A stretch of DNA of 64,000 bases from JAGXQV01 sp964527565. Its GTDB lineage: Bacteria > Pseudomonadota > Gammaproteobacteria > Burkholderiales > Sulfuricellaceae. This document shows positions 27,426 to 35,771 of this stretch, one piece after another (the stretch's first letter is position 1; each line of letters opens with the position of its first letter). The notes beneath the pieces were generated by a model. The model saw nothing but the letters and a program-made list of their open reading frames with translations. It had not been told where the DNA came from and made no database searches. The position numbers were made by a program, and so were the translations under genes. The DNA lies in assembly GCA_964527565.1 (NCBI GenBank), contig CAZGOY010000001.1, positions 186,001-250,000 of the forward strand, written 5' to 3'.

Positions 27426-29147
27426 ATGACTAAAATTGTCGAAATCGCCGTCCCCGACATCGGCGGCTTTGAAAACGTCGATGTGATCGAAATTCTGGTC
27501 AAGCCGGGCGAGCGCATCGAGAAGGATGCTTCGCTGCTTACCCTGGAAAGCGACAAGGCCACCATGGAAATCCCCGCGCCGCAGTCTGGCGTGGTCAAGG
27601 CGCTCAAGGTGAAGGTGGGCGACAAGGTTTCCGAAGGTTCGCTGATCCTCACGCTGGAGGCGGCGGAAAGCCCGGCAGCCGAAGCTGCACCTGCGCCCGC
27701 CGCACTCGCTCCGACAGCAGCGCAAGCGGCTTCCGGCAGTGCTGAAATCCACGCCGATGTTTTGGTGCTCGGTGCGGGCCCCGGCGGTTACACCGCGGCC
27801 TTCCGCGCTGCCGATCTAGGCAAGAAAGTCATCCTTGTCGAACGCTACGCCAGCCTGGGCGGGGTGTGCCTCAATGTCGGCTGCATACCCTCCAAGGCCT
27901 TGCTGCACGTGGCCAAGGTGATCACCGAGGCGGCGGACCTGGGCGCGCACGGCGTGACTTTCGCCGTGCCGAAAATTGACCTTGATAAAATCCGCGCCTG
28001 GAAGGAAAGCGTGGTCGCCAAGCTCACCGGCGGCCTCAAGCAGCTTGCCAAACAGCGCAACGTCACCGTGGTGCAGGGGGCCGGGCGCTTCATCGCGCCG
28101 CACCACCTGCGCGTGGAGACGGCGGATGGCGTGCAGGATATTTCCTTCGACCATGCCATCATCGCCGCCGGTTCGCAGGCGGTGAAGATTCCTTCTTTCC
28201 CGGATGACCCACGCATCATGGATTCGACGGGCGCGCTCGCGCTTGCCGACATCCCGAAGCGGTTGCTGGTTATCGGCGGCGGTATCATCGGCCTGGAAAT
28301 GGCGACGGTGTACGACGCGCTGGGGTCGAAGGTCAGCGTAGTGGAGTTGGGAGAGCAACTGGTTCCCGGCGCCGACCCGGATCTGGTGAAACCTCTGGCC
28401 AAGCGTATTGCCAAGCGCTACGAGGCCATCCTGCTGAAAACCCGCGTGGCCGCGCTGGAAGCGAAAAAGAACGGCATCCTGGCCACCTTCGAGGGGGAAA
28501 ACGCCCCTGCGCCGCAGTTGTACGACCGCGTGCTGCTGGCCGTGGGGCGGCGCCCCAGCGGCAAGCTGATCGGCGCGGAACATGCCGGGGTCGGCGTCAG
28601 CGAGCAGGGCTTTATCCCGGTCGACAAGCAGCAGCGCACCAACGTGCCGCACATTTTCGCCATCGGCGACATCGTCGGCCAGCCCATGCTGGCGCACAAG
28701 GCGGTGCATGAAGGCAAGGTGGCGGCGGAAGTGGCCGCCGGACACAAGGCGGCCTTCGATGCGCGCGCTATTCCCGCCGTGGCCTACACCGATCCGGAAA
28801 TCGCCTGGATGGGCTTGACCGAAACCGAGGCCAAGGTGCAAAGCATCGACATCGAAAAGGCCGTCTTTCCCTGGGCGGCCAGCGGCAGGGCGCTGGCGAT
28901 GGGGGCCGATAACGGCATGACCAAGCTGATTTTCGAGAAGGGCAGCCGCCGCCTGCTCGGCGCCGGGATGGTCGGCGCCAACGCCGGGGAACTCATCGCC
29001 GAAGCCGTGCTCGCCCTGGAAATGGGCGCCGACGCGCAGGATATCGGCCTCACCATCCACCCGCACCCCACCCTGTCGGAAACCCTGTGCTTTGCCGCCG
29101 AGATGGCGGAAGGGACGATTACCGACCTGTTCATCAAGCGGAAATAA
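27426..29147 (+). CDS. lpdA: Dihydrolipoamide dehydrogenase with N-terminal lipoyl domain (E3)
   Basis: 573 residues, about 100 more than standard E3 because of an N-terminal lipoyl domain (Lys44 in ESDKATMEIP) joined by an Ala/Pro linker. The E3 part has the FAD motif VLVLGAGPGGYTAAFRAADLG (shown in part), the redox disulfide GGVCLNVGCIPSKALL, the NAD motif VIGGGIIGLEMA and the C-terminal catalytic HPHPTLSE. Fusion of a lipoyl domain to E3 is common in betaproteobacteria and Neisseria. The start at 27426 is better spaced from AAGGA than the ATG two codons earlier. Confidence 0.96.
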   Translation: MTKIVEIAVPDIGGFENVDVIEILVKPGERIEKDASLLTLESDKATMEIPAPQSGVVKALKVKVGDKVSEGSLILTLEAAESPAAEAAPAPAALAPTAAQAASGSAEIHADVLVLGAGPGGYTAAFRAADLGKKVILVERYASLGGVCLNVGCIPSKALLHVAKVITEAADLGAHGVTFAVPKIDLDKIRAWKESVVAKLTGGLKQLAKQRNVTVVQGAGRFIAPHHLRVETADGVQDISFDHAIIAAGSQAVKIPSFPDDPRIMDSTGALALADIPKRLLVIGGGIIGLEMATVYDALGSKVSVVELGEQLVPGADPDLVKPLAKRIAKRYEAILLKTRVAALEAKKNGILATFEGENAPAPQLYDRVLLAVGRRPSGKLIGAEHAGVGVSEQGFIPVDKQQRTNVPHIFAIGDIVGQPMLAHKAVHEGKVAAEVAAGHKAAFDARAIPAVAYTDPEIAWMGLTETEAKVQSIDIEKAVFPWAASGRALAMGADNGMTKLIFEKGSRRLLGAGMVGANAGELIAEAVLALEMGADAQDIGLTIHPHPTLSETLCFAAEMAEGTITDLFIKRK

Positions 29148-29153
29148 CGCGGC

Positions 29154-30443
29154 ATGACGGAACTGTCGATGGACAGCGCCTTTTCTCCCCAGGCGGAGGC
29201 CGGGCGTTGCGTGGCCTGCGGCCTGTGTCTGCCGCATTGCCCTACCTATCGTAAAACCCTGAGCGAGGCGGATTCGCCGCGCGGCCGCATCATGCTGATG
29301 GGGGCGGTGCTGGAGGGGACGTTGCCGACAACATCCCGTTTTTTCGCGCATCTCGACCAATGTCTGAGCTGCCGGGCGTGCGAAAGCGCCTGCCCGAACC
29401 ATGTGCCCTATGGCCTCTTGGTGAACCGGGTGCGCGCAGTCAGTGCCTCGGCCAGAAAACGCGGCGTTGTTCGGCGTGCGTTGCGCCGTCTGGCACTGGA
29501 CCGGGTGGTGGCGAGCCCTTCTGGGCTGGCTTGGGGCGCGCGCGCGCTGCGCGCCTGGCAGCGCCTGGGCGGACGACGCTTGGCGCGCCTGGCGGGCAGG
29601 CTGGGGTGGACGCGACTGGGCGATCTGGCGGACGCGCTGCCGGACCTGCCTGCGCAGGCCGCTTGGCGTTCCCCTTATCCGGCAACGGCAGAAGCACGCG
29701 GCACGGTGGCGCTGTTTCTCGGCTGCGTGGCGCGTGCGCTCGACGTTGAAACCCTGCGCGCCTCGATATTCGTGCTCAACCGCTTGGGCTATACGGTAGA
29801 AGTCCCTTCCGGGCAGACCTGCTGCGGCGCCCTGCATGCCACCCAAGGCGAAACGGACAAGGCCGCCGCGCTGGCTGAGGAAAATGCTGCGGCGTTTGCG
29901 GGCGGCGGCTGGGATGCGGTCATCGTCACGGCCAGCGGATGTGCGGCAGCCATGCGTGACTATCCGCAGACGGCTGGCGTGGCGGCGGGGGCATTGGCCG
30001 GCAAGGTGCGGGAAATCGGCGCATTCCTGGCAGGGGCGGACTGGAGCGATGTGGACGTTCAGCCGCTGCCTGAAACGGTCGCCGTGCATGAACCGTGTTC
30101 GCAGCGTCATGTCCTGCATGGGCAGGCAGCATTGCTGCAACTGTTGCAGCGCATTCCCGACATGACGGCGGCGGCGCTGGACGGTAACGATCAATGCTGC
30201 GGCGCGGGCGGCGCTTATCAGTTGACCCAGCCGGAAATGTCCCAGGCATTGCTGGCGGACAAGGTGGCGGTTTTGCGGGCGAGTGCCGCCGTCAAAGTGG
30301 TCAGCCCGAACCTGGGTTGCGCGCTGCATCTTGCCGCGGGCGCACGCCGCGCCGGGCTGGATCTGGAGGTGATGCATCCGGTGCTGCTGCTGGCGCGGCA
30401 GATGGGGTACAGGCCGGAAGGGTTTTCCTCGGCGGAGGGGTAA
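29154..30443 (+). CDS. GlcF/CCG-domain iron-sulfur oxidoreductase subunit
   Basis: 429 residues. Two ferredoxin-type 4Fe-4S motifs (Cys19/22/25/29 and Cys70/73/76/80) are followed by two CCG domains (TCCGALHAT and QCCGAGGAY), the layout of glycolate oxidase subunit GlcF and related heterodisulfide-reductase-like proteins. No flavoprotein partners (GlcD/GlcE) are nearby, so the substrate is open: glycolate, lactate or another 2-hydroxyacid are guesses. It starts 6 bases after lpd and may be cotranscribed with it. Between the domains a basic stretch (about 105-150) is unusually Arg/Ala-rich. Confidence 0.8.
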   Translation: MTELSMDSAFSPQAEAGRCVACGLCLPHCPTYRKTLSEADSPRGRIMLMGAVLEGTLPTTSRFFAHLDQCLSCRACESACPNHVPYGLLVNRVRAVSASARKRGVVRRALRRLALDRVVASPSGLAWGARALRAWQRLGGRRLARLAGRLGWTRLGDLADALPDLPAQAAWRSPYPATAEARGTVALFLGCVARALDVETLRASIFVLNRLGYTVEVPSGQTCCGALHATQGETDKAAALAEENAAAFAGGGWDAVIVTASGCAAAMRDYPQTAGVAAGALAGKVREIGAFLAGADWSDVDVQPLPETVAVHEPCSQRHVLHGQAALLQLLQRIPDMTAAALDGNDQCCGAGGAYQLTQPEMSQALLADKVAVLRASAAVKVVSPNLGCALHLAAGARRAGLDLEVMHPVLLLARQMGYRPEGFSSAEG

Positions 30444-30492
30444 AGCGAATATTTCCAAAAAAAACGGCAAAAAAACAGCAAAAAACACCGGT

Positions 30493-30520
30493 TTGCAAAT
30501 GAGAGCGCCCCTTGTAAAAT
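30493..30520 (+). promoter_or_regulatory. Sigma-70-like promoter for the rrf2 gene
   Basis: TTGCAA (30493-30498) and TAAAAT (30515-30520) with a 16-base spacer, 36 bases before the Rrf2 start. Just upstream (30459-30490) lie several A-tracts (AAAAAAAA, AAAAAAA, AAAAAA) that could act as an UP element or a bend. Confidence 0.5.
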
Positions 30521-30556
30521 GGGACAACGATGTCACTTAAATGGGTACGCTGAAAA

Positions 30557-31021
30557 ATGATACTCTCCCGCACCGGCCAATATGCAGTTCAGGCGCTGAT
30601 CTACATTGCCACCCAGCCTCCCGGCGAGCCGATACTCAATCGCAAGATCGCGGAACGGCTGAATGTTCCCACGGCCTATCTCGCCAAAATCATGCAAACC
30701 CTGTGCAAGGGCAACCTGCTGTATTCTTACCGCGGGCGGCAGGGCGGCTTCTGCTTGCGTGAGGGGGGCGAAAAAATCGATCTCATGCAGATACTGGTGC
30801 TCATTGAGGGGGTGGGCTTCACGGAGGATTGCGTGCTGGGACTGAAAGTGTGCAGCGAGGAGACGGCCTGCCCGATGCACAACAAGTGGAAGCCGATCAA
30901 GGAAAAGATCGCCGCGCTGTTGCGCGAACAGACACTGGAAAAACTGGCGCAAGCGGTAAAAACCGGAAAATACCGCATCGCCGACCTGCCTATGGCGGCA
31001 ATGGCCGTCGACGGAGAGTAG
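30557..31021 (+). CDS. Rrf2-family transcriptional regulator with Fe-S cysteines
   Basis: 154 residues. N-terminal winged helix (SRTGQYAVQALIYIATQ, YLAKIMQTLCKGNLL, SYRGRQGGFCL) and three cysteines at 92, 99 and 105 (DCVLGLKVCSEETACPMH), the spacing of [2Fe-2S] or [4Fe-4S] sensors such as IscR, NsrR and RirA. Which signal it reads (NO, iron-sulfur status, redox) cannot be told. It lies 62 bases before fnr in the same direction, next to the cbb3 locus, so a part in respiratory control is likely by context. Confidence 0.88.
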   Translation: MILSRTGQYAVQALIYIATQPPGEPILNRKIAERLNVPTAYLAKIMQTLCKGNLLYSYRGRQGGFCLREGGEKIDLMQILVLIEGVGFTEDCVLGLKVCSEETACPMHNKWKPIKEKIAALLREQTLEKLAQAVKTGKYRIADLPMAAMAVDGE

Positions 31022-31082
31022 GCGGCATGAGAATGGTGTATCCGCTTAACCGTAATTGGCACAGACAAGGCTATCAAACATC

Positions 31083-31820
31083 ATGATGAATCACTCCATT
31101 CAACTGGCGAGTTCGGCGCCGGGATGTTCCCCGATTTCCTGCAAGGACTGCGGGGTTTACAACCTGTGCCTGCCCATGGGCTTGAATCAGAGCGATACCT
31201 CGTTGCTGGACAGCATTGTCAAGCGCAAGCAGGTTTTCAAGCGCGGCGAGGTGCTTTACCGTGTCGGCCAGTCCTTTGAGTATATTTATGCCATCCGTAG
31301 CGGATCGGTGAAGAGCTATGTTTTTACCGACGACGGGCGTGTGCAGATCACCGGTTTTCATATCGCCGGCGAACTGGTCGGCCTCAACGACATCGACTCG
31401 CTTGTTTATAGCTGCGAAGCCCGCGCGCTGGAAACCACCTCGGTATGCGAAGTTTCCATCGACCGCTTCCAGGAACTGGTGGAAAGGATGCCCTCCATCC
31501 AGTATCAGATGTTGCGCATCATGAGCGGGGAAATCCGCCATAATCAGGAATTGATGCTGTTGCTCGGCAAGAAAAGCGCCGAGGAGCGGGTGGCGACCTA
31601 TCTGCTTAGCTTGTCCCGCCGCTTCGAGCGGCGTCATTATTCCCCCATTCAATTCAATCTCAGCATGTCGCGTAGCGACATCGGCAATTACCTCGGTTTG
31701 GCCGAGGAAACTGTGTGCCGCGTGCTGGCGCGCTTTCAGGACGAAGGGCTGATCGTATCCCAACGTCGTCAGATTACCCTCAACGATGCCGTAAAGCTGA
31801 AAGGCATTGCCCGCGGATAG
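31083..31820 (+). CDS. fnr: FNR-type oxygen-sensing transcriptional regulator
   Basis: 245 residues. All four [4Fe-4S] ligands of E. coli FNR are at identical positions counted from the ATG at 31083: Cys20, Cys23, Cys29 (SCKDCGVYNLC) and Cys122 (TSVCEV), which also supports this start. The cNMP-like beta roll and the C-terminal helix-turn-helix (SRSDIGNYLGLAEETVCRVL) follow. In the recognition helix the usual E-x-x-S-R is E-T-V-C-R: the Ser that contacts the TTGAT site is Cys here. It probably controls the cbb3 genes beside it. Confidence 0.93.
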   Translation: MMNHSIQLASSAPGCSPISCKDCGVYNLCLPMGLNQSDTSLLDSIVKRKQVFKRGEVLYRVGQSFEYIYAIRSGSVKSYVFTDDGRVQITGFHIAGELVGLNDIDSLVYSCEARALETTSVCEVSIDRFQELVERMPSIQYQMLRIMSGEIRHNQELMLLLGKKSAEERVATYLLSLSRRFERRHYSPIQFNLSMSRSDIGNYLGLAEETVCRVLARFQDEGLIVSQRRQITLNDAVKLKGIARG

Positions 31821-32213
31821 CTTCTGCTCCCTGCGAAATGCGCGGTGCGTAGAAAAAACATGGCACGGACTGCGCTGCAAGGCCTTATTTCCGGGTATTC
31901 TGGTCAACATATTTCGGATGGCTGGGTATGAATAATTGCATCAAAGTTGACGCCTGTCAGGGTATCCGTGGCCAATTAGGGTTATATTTGCGCGGTGTGT
32001 GAAGCCAGATGGCGCAGTTGCGCCTTTTGGCACGCCTGCATCGAGTTGGGGAAGGGCAGCACCGGTCGTCGTTTTCGGCGGCTTGCTTTCTAAGGGGTAG
32101 TGCAGAGAGCGTTGTTCAAGTAAGCGTTTTTGCAGGCAGGCGTTGCCCTTTTGTAGGTGTGGGGGCACGCCATTGGGAAGCCCGAAGTTTATATTCATAG
32201 CAAGGAGAAAATT
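31821..32213. other. 393-base intergenic region between fnr and ccoN
   Basis: It should hold the ccoN promoter. No canonical FNR box (TTGAT-N4-ATCAA) is visible; only a lone ATCAA half site at 31940. A GC hairpin GGCGC-AGTT-GCGCC followed by TTTT lies at 32011-32028 and could end the fnr transcript weakly. A 24-codon frame from 31928 and a 63-codon frame from 32009 look like chance. AAGGAG at 32202-32207 is the ccoN ribosome site. Confidence 0.4.
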
Positions 32214-33656
32214 ATGGCGTCGGTCGGAGTAGCGAGTGCCGGGCAGCAATACAATTACGACGTGGTTCGTAAATTTACGATCATGGCTCTGATCTGGGGG
32301 GCGGTGGGGATGCTGGTGGGGGTGATTATCGCCTCGCAACTGGCATGGCCTGCGCTCAATCTGGATCTGCCGTGGATTACCTTTGGCCGTTTGCGTCCGG
32401 TGCATACCGGCGCGGTGATTTTCGGCTTCGGCGGTTGCGCGCTGTTCGCAACGTCGTATTACATCGTCCAGCGCACCTGCGGTGTGCGCCTGCTGTCGGA
32501 CGGCATGGCCAGCTTCACGTTCTGGGGCTACCAGCTCGTCATCGTGCTGGCTGCGCTGGGTGACGTGCTGGGCTATTCCCAAGGCCGTGAATACGCGGAA
32601 ATGGAATGGCCGGTCGATCTGCTGATTGCCGTGGTATGGGTAACCTACGCCATCGTTTATATCGGTACGGTGTTCAAGCGCAAGGAACCGCACATCTATG
32701 TCGCCAACTGGTTCTACATGGCGTTCATCCTGGCGGTTGCGCTGCTGCACATCTTCAACAACCTGGCGGTGCCGGTCAGTCTGACCAAGTCCTACCCGGT
32801 GTTTTCCGGTGTTCAGGATGCCATGATTCAATGGTGGTACGGTCACAATGCGGTGGGTTTCTTCCTGACCGCTGCCTTCCTCGGCATGATGTACTACTTC
32901 GTGCCCAAGCAGGCCGGTCGCCCGATTTACTCCTACCGTCTGTCCATTGTCCACTTCTGGGCGCTGATCTTTATGTACATGTGGGCAGGTCCTCACCACC
33001 TGCATTGGACTGCCCTGCCTGACTGGGTTTCCACCATGGGTGCGACCTTCTCCATCATGCTGCTGATGCCTTCCTGGGGCGGCATGATCAACGGCATCAT
33101 GACCATGTCCGGTGCCTGGGACAAGCTGCGCACCGACCCGATCCTGCGCTTCCTGATCGTGTCCCTGTCGTTCTACGGCATGTCCACTTTCGAAGGCCCG
33201 ATGATGTCCCTCAAGGACGTCAACGCGCTGTCCCACTACACCGACTGGACCGTGGGTCACGTGCACTCCGGCGCCCTGGGTTTCGTGGCGATGCTGACTT
33301 TCGGTTCGCTGTACCACCTGGTGCCCAAGCTGTGGGATACCGGCAAAATGTATAGCATCAAGCTGATCAACATACATTTCTGGCTGGCGACCATCGGCAC
33401 GCTGCTGTACATCACTGCGATGTGGATATCCGGCATCATGCAGGGGCTGATGTGGCGTGCTTACGACGATTACGGCAATCTGCAATACTCTTTCGCCGAA
33501 ACCGTTGCCGCCATGCATCCTTACTTTGCCATGCGCGCACTGGGCGGGGTGTTCTTCCTGACCGGGATGGTGCTGATGGTATACAACGTGTTCATGACCA
33601 TCGGGCAAGCCAAGAACGCACCGGCTTCCGGCAACCTGGCGACGAACGCGGCTTGA
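32214..33656 (+). CDS. ccoN: cbb3-type cytochrome c oxidase subunit I
   Basis: 480 residues, about twelve membrane helices. Holds low-spin heme b, high-spin heme b3 and CuB and reduces oxygen to water at very low oxygen levels. Conserved histidine motifs are visible: GRLRPVHTGAVIFGFGG (heme b), WWYGHNAVGFFLTA, MWAGPHHLHWTALPDW and DWTVGHVHSGALGFVAM (CuB and b3). The start at 32214 follows AAGGAGAAAATT; the longer frame upstream is not needed. First gene of ccoNOQP. Confidence 0.98.
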   Translation: MASVGVASAGQQYNYDVVRKFTIMALIWGAVGMLVGVIIASQLAWPALNLDLPWITFGRLRPVHTGAVIFGFGGCALFATSYYIVQRTCGVRLLSDGMASFTFWGYQLVIVLAALGDVLGYSQGREYAEMEWPVDLLIAVVWVTYAIVYIGTVFKRKEPHIYVANWFYMAFILAVALLHIFNNLAVPVSLTKSYPVFSGVQDAMIQWWYGHNAVGFFLTAAFLGMMYYFVPKQAGRPIYSYRLSIVHFWALIFMYMWAGPHHLHWTALPDWVSTMGATFSIMLLMPSWGGMINGIMTMSGAWDKLRTDPILRFLIVSLSFYGMSTFEGPMMSLKDVNALSHYTDWTVGHVHSGALGFVAMLTFGSLYHLVPKLWDTGKMYSIKLINIHFWLATIGTLLYITAMWISGIMQGLMWRAYDDYGNLQYSFAETVAAMHPYFAMRALGGVFFLTGMVLMVYNVFMTIGQAKNAPASGNLATNAA

Positions 33657-33680
33657 TTCTGGGGATAGACTAGGGAACGA

Positions 33681-33700
33681 TGCTCCGCCCTGGCGGGGCA
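33681..33700 (+). other. Intercistronic hairpin between ccoN and ccoO
   Basis: TGCTCCGCC and GGCGGGGCA form a 9-pair stem with a 2-base gap (realistically a 4-base loop) in the 66-base gap between ccoN and ccoO. No T-run follows, so it is more likely an mRNA processing or stabilising element than a terminator. Confidence 0.5.
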
Positions 33701-33722
33701 TTCCAAGAAATGAGGAAAGATC

Positions 33723-34457
33723 ATGATTAAACATGAAAAGATCGAAACAAACCTTGGCCTGATGCTGGTGCTGACGTTGCTGGCCATCAGCATTGGCGGG
33801 CTGGTCGAAATCGTGCCGTTGTTCTTTATCAAGGACACGGTGGAAAAAGTTGAGGGCGTGCGTCCGTATACCGCACTGGAACAGCGTGGGCGCGACATTT
33901 ACATCCGCGAGGGCTGTTTCTTGTGCCATTCGCAGATGATCCGTCCGTTCCGCGACGAGCAGATGCGTTACGGGCATTACTCGCTGGCTGCCGAATCCCA
34001 GTACGACCACCCGTTCCAGTGGGGTTCCAAGCGTACCGGGCCGGATTTGGCGCGCGTCGGCAAGAAGTACTCCAACGAATGGCAAGTGCAGCATTTGCTT
34101 GACCCGAAATCGCTGGTGCCGGAATCCGTCATGCCGCGCTACCCGTGGCTGATGTCCCCGCTTGACACTTCCGATCTGGAAGGTCGCCTGGCGGCACTGC
34201 GCATGGTGGGCGTCCCCTACTCCTACGATTTGACTGAATTCGAGAAAAACGTCAAGGAATTCGGTGAAGAAGTCGCAAGGCAACTGCACATCCCCGATGC
34301 CCAGAAGAATCTGGCGGAACAGGCCCAAACCGGCAACTACGACGGTAACCCCAACGACGTGACCGAAATGGATGCGCTGGTGGCCTACCTGCAGATGTTG
34401 GGCACCCTGGTCGATTTCAGCAAGTACGACAACGACCGTTTTGTACAGTACCGCTGA
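33723..34457 (+). CDS. ccoO: cbb3-type cytochrome c oxidase subunit II
   Basis: 244 residues, one N-terminal membrane anchor (LGLMLVLTLLAISIGGLVEIV) and a periplasmic monoheme c domain with Cys65-Phe-Leu-Cys68-His69. MRYGHYSLAAESQYDHPFQWGSKRTGPDLARVG (shown in parts elsewhere) is the CcoO hallmark around the heme; VMPRYPW supplies the axial Met region. Passes electrons from CcoP to the CcoN centre. Spaced 27 bases before ccoQ. Confidence 0.97.
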   Translation: MIKHEKIETNLGLMLVLTLLAISIGGLVEIVPLFFIKDTVEKVEGVRPYTALEQRGRDIYIREGCFLCHSQMIRPFRDEQMRYGHYSLAAESQYDHPFQWGSKRTGPDLARVGKKYSNEWQVQHLLDPKSLVPESVMPRYPWLMSPLDTSDLEGRLAALRMVGVPYSYDLTEFEKNVKEFGEEVARQLHIPDAQKNLAEQAQTGNYDGNPNDVTEMDALVAYLQMLGTLVDFSKYDNDRFVQYR

Positions 34458-34484
34458 TATCAACTGGAGACGAAAGGGTAAAAC

Positions 34485-34646
34485 ATGGAATGGCTGATGT
34501 GGTTCACCAAGTTCGAAAACACCAAGCCACTGGCATTGGCGCTGTTCATGATTTGTTTCTGCGCCATCCTATGGTACGTGTTTGGCAACAAGAAACGTGG
34601 CGCTCATTTGGAGTCGCACAAGAACATCCCATTCCGTGAAGATTAA
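34485..34646 (+). CDS. ccoQ: cbb3 oxidase subunit CcoQ
   Basis: A 53-residue protein, MEWLMWFTKFENTKPLALAL at the start, with one membrane helix (PLALALFMICFCAILWYVFG) and a polar tail ending FRED. Position between ccoO and ccoP, size and topology identify it as CcoQ, the small subunit that steadies the complex. GGAGACGAAAGGG precedes the ATG at 34485. Confidence 0.92.
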   Translation: MEWLMWFTKFENTKPLALALFMICFCAILWYVFGNKKRGAHLESHKNIPFRED

Positions 34647-34673
34647 GATATCTGGACACAGAGGAACCAAACC

Positions 34674-35597
34674 ATGAGTCAAGACCAAGCAAAATCCCAG
34701 CAGCAAACCACCGGTCACGTATGGGACGATGATTTGCAAGAGTTCAACAACCCCCTGCCGACCTGGTGGCTGTGGACGTTCTACCTGTCCATCATCTTCG
34801 CGCTGGTGTACTGGGTGTTCTATCCCTCCTGGCCGATCGGCAAGGGCTTCCTGACCGGAACCGGCACCATTACCTACGTCAACGACAAGGGCGTGGAGAA
34901 AACCACGCACTGGAACACCCGTGCGTTGCTGATGAAAGATTTGCAGGAGGCGCGCGAGTCGCAGAAGAAGTATGTCGATAAGGTTGCCGCCATGCCCTAC
35001 GAACAGCTCAAAACCGATCCTGAAGCCTTTGGTTTTGTGGCCTCTGCGGGTGGTGTGCTGTTCAAGGACAACTGCACCCCCTGTCACCAGAGCGGCGGTG
35101 CGGGCAAGATGGCGTTTGCCCCCAACCTGACCGACGATGACTGGATTTACGGCGGCAGTTACGAGAAGATTGAAGCGAGCATTACCAACGGGCGTCACGG
35201 CATCATGCCGCCCAAGGGAGGCGCGGATATTAATGACGGCGAAATCGAAAGCCTGGCCAACCACGTGCTGAAGCTTTCCGGCGAACCTGCTGACGAAGCC
35301 AAGGCGGCGGCCGGTGCCGAACTGTTCTCCGGCAAGGCGGTATGCTTCAGTTGCCATGGTCCGGAAGGCAAGGGCAACCAGGACATCGGCGCGGCCAACC
35401 TGACCGACAAGATCTGGTTGTGGGCGGATGTTCCGGCGGCTGGCACTCCGGAGGCGAAAGTCGCGGCGGTGAAGGCGGTGATCGCCAGCGGTCTCAACAA
35501 AGGCGTCATGCCAGCGATGAAGGATCGCCTGAATGCACAGCAGATCAAGCTGTTGACCGCCTACGTGCACGACACGTTGGGTGGTGGCAAGCAATAA
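34674..35597 (+). CDS. ccoP: cbb3-type cytochrome c oxidase subunit III (diheme)
   Basis: 307 residues: an N-terminal membrane segment after PLPTWWLWTFYLSIIFALVY, then two c-type heme domains with CxxCH at Cys134-137 (NCTPCH) and Cys224-227 (VCFSCH). It takes electrons from soluble cytochromes. The conserved DDLQEFNNPLPTWW entry motif is typical of CcoP. A strong terminator at 35628 closes the ccoNOQP operon. Confidence 0.97.
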   Translation: MSQDQAKSQQQTTGHVWDDDLQEFNNPLPTWWLWTFYLSIIFALVYWVFYPSWPIGKGFLTGTGTITYVNDKGVEKTTHWNTRALLMKDLQEARESQKKYVDKVAAMPYEQLKTDPEAFGFVASAGGVLFKDNCTPCHQSGGAGKMAFAPNLTDDDWIYGGSYEKIEASITNGRHGIMPPKGGADINDGEIESLANHVLKLSGEPADEAKAAAGAELFSGKAVCFSCHGPEGKGNQDIGAANLTDKIWLWADVPAAGTPEAKVAAVKAVIASGLNKGVMPAMKDRLNAQQIKLLTAYVHDTLGGGKQ

Positions 35598-35627
35598 CAC
35601 CGCTTCGCAATAGTAGCGCTTATAGAA

Positions 35628-35655
35628 GACCTCGCCTTACGGCGGGGTCTTTTTG
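35628..35655 (+). terminator. Rho-independent terminator after ccoP
   Basis: GACCTCGCC and GGCGGGGTC form a 9-pair stem (one G-T pair) around TTAC, followed by TTTTTG. It lies 31 bases after the ccoP stop, so ccoG onward is a separate transcription unit. Confidence 0.85.
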
Positions 35656-35693
35656 CTAACACGCCGCAATAAATCAGATTTCGGCTTGGAAAC

Positions 35694-35705
35694 TGACAAA
35701 TGTCA
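35694..35705 (+). promoter_or_regulatory. TGACAAATGTCA dyad upstream of ccoG
   Basis: A perfect 12-base palindrome (TGACA, AA, TGTCA) flanked by AA and TT that partly extend it, 66 bases before the ccoG start. Its spacing resembles sites of the CRP/FNR superfamily, nearer to NnrR/DNR-like than to the FNR consensus TTGAT-N4-ATCAA. The binding protein is not known. Confidence 0.4.
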
Positions 35706-35771
35706 TTTACGGATGAGGCGCCGGGGCCATAATGTGCGTAGCGGAATACCCCGGCAACTTAGGAGCAGATT

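Noticed and set aside
27816..30536. 906-codon minus-strand frame opposite lpd and the GlcF-like gene
   Set aside because: Antisense of two well-supported genes; no recognisable domain.
31928..32002. 24-codon frame between fnr and ccoN
   Set aside because: No ribosome site and no hydrophobic or regulatory pattern; probably chance.
31941..34463. 840-codon minus-strand frame opposite ccoN/ccoO
   Set aside because: Antisense artefact; ccoN and ccoO are certain.
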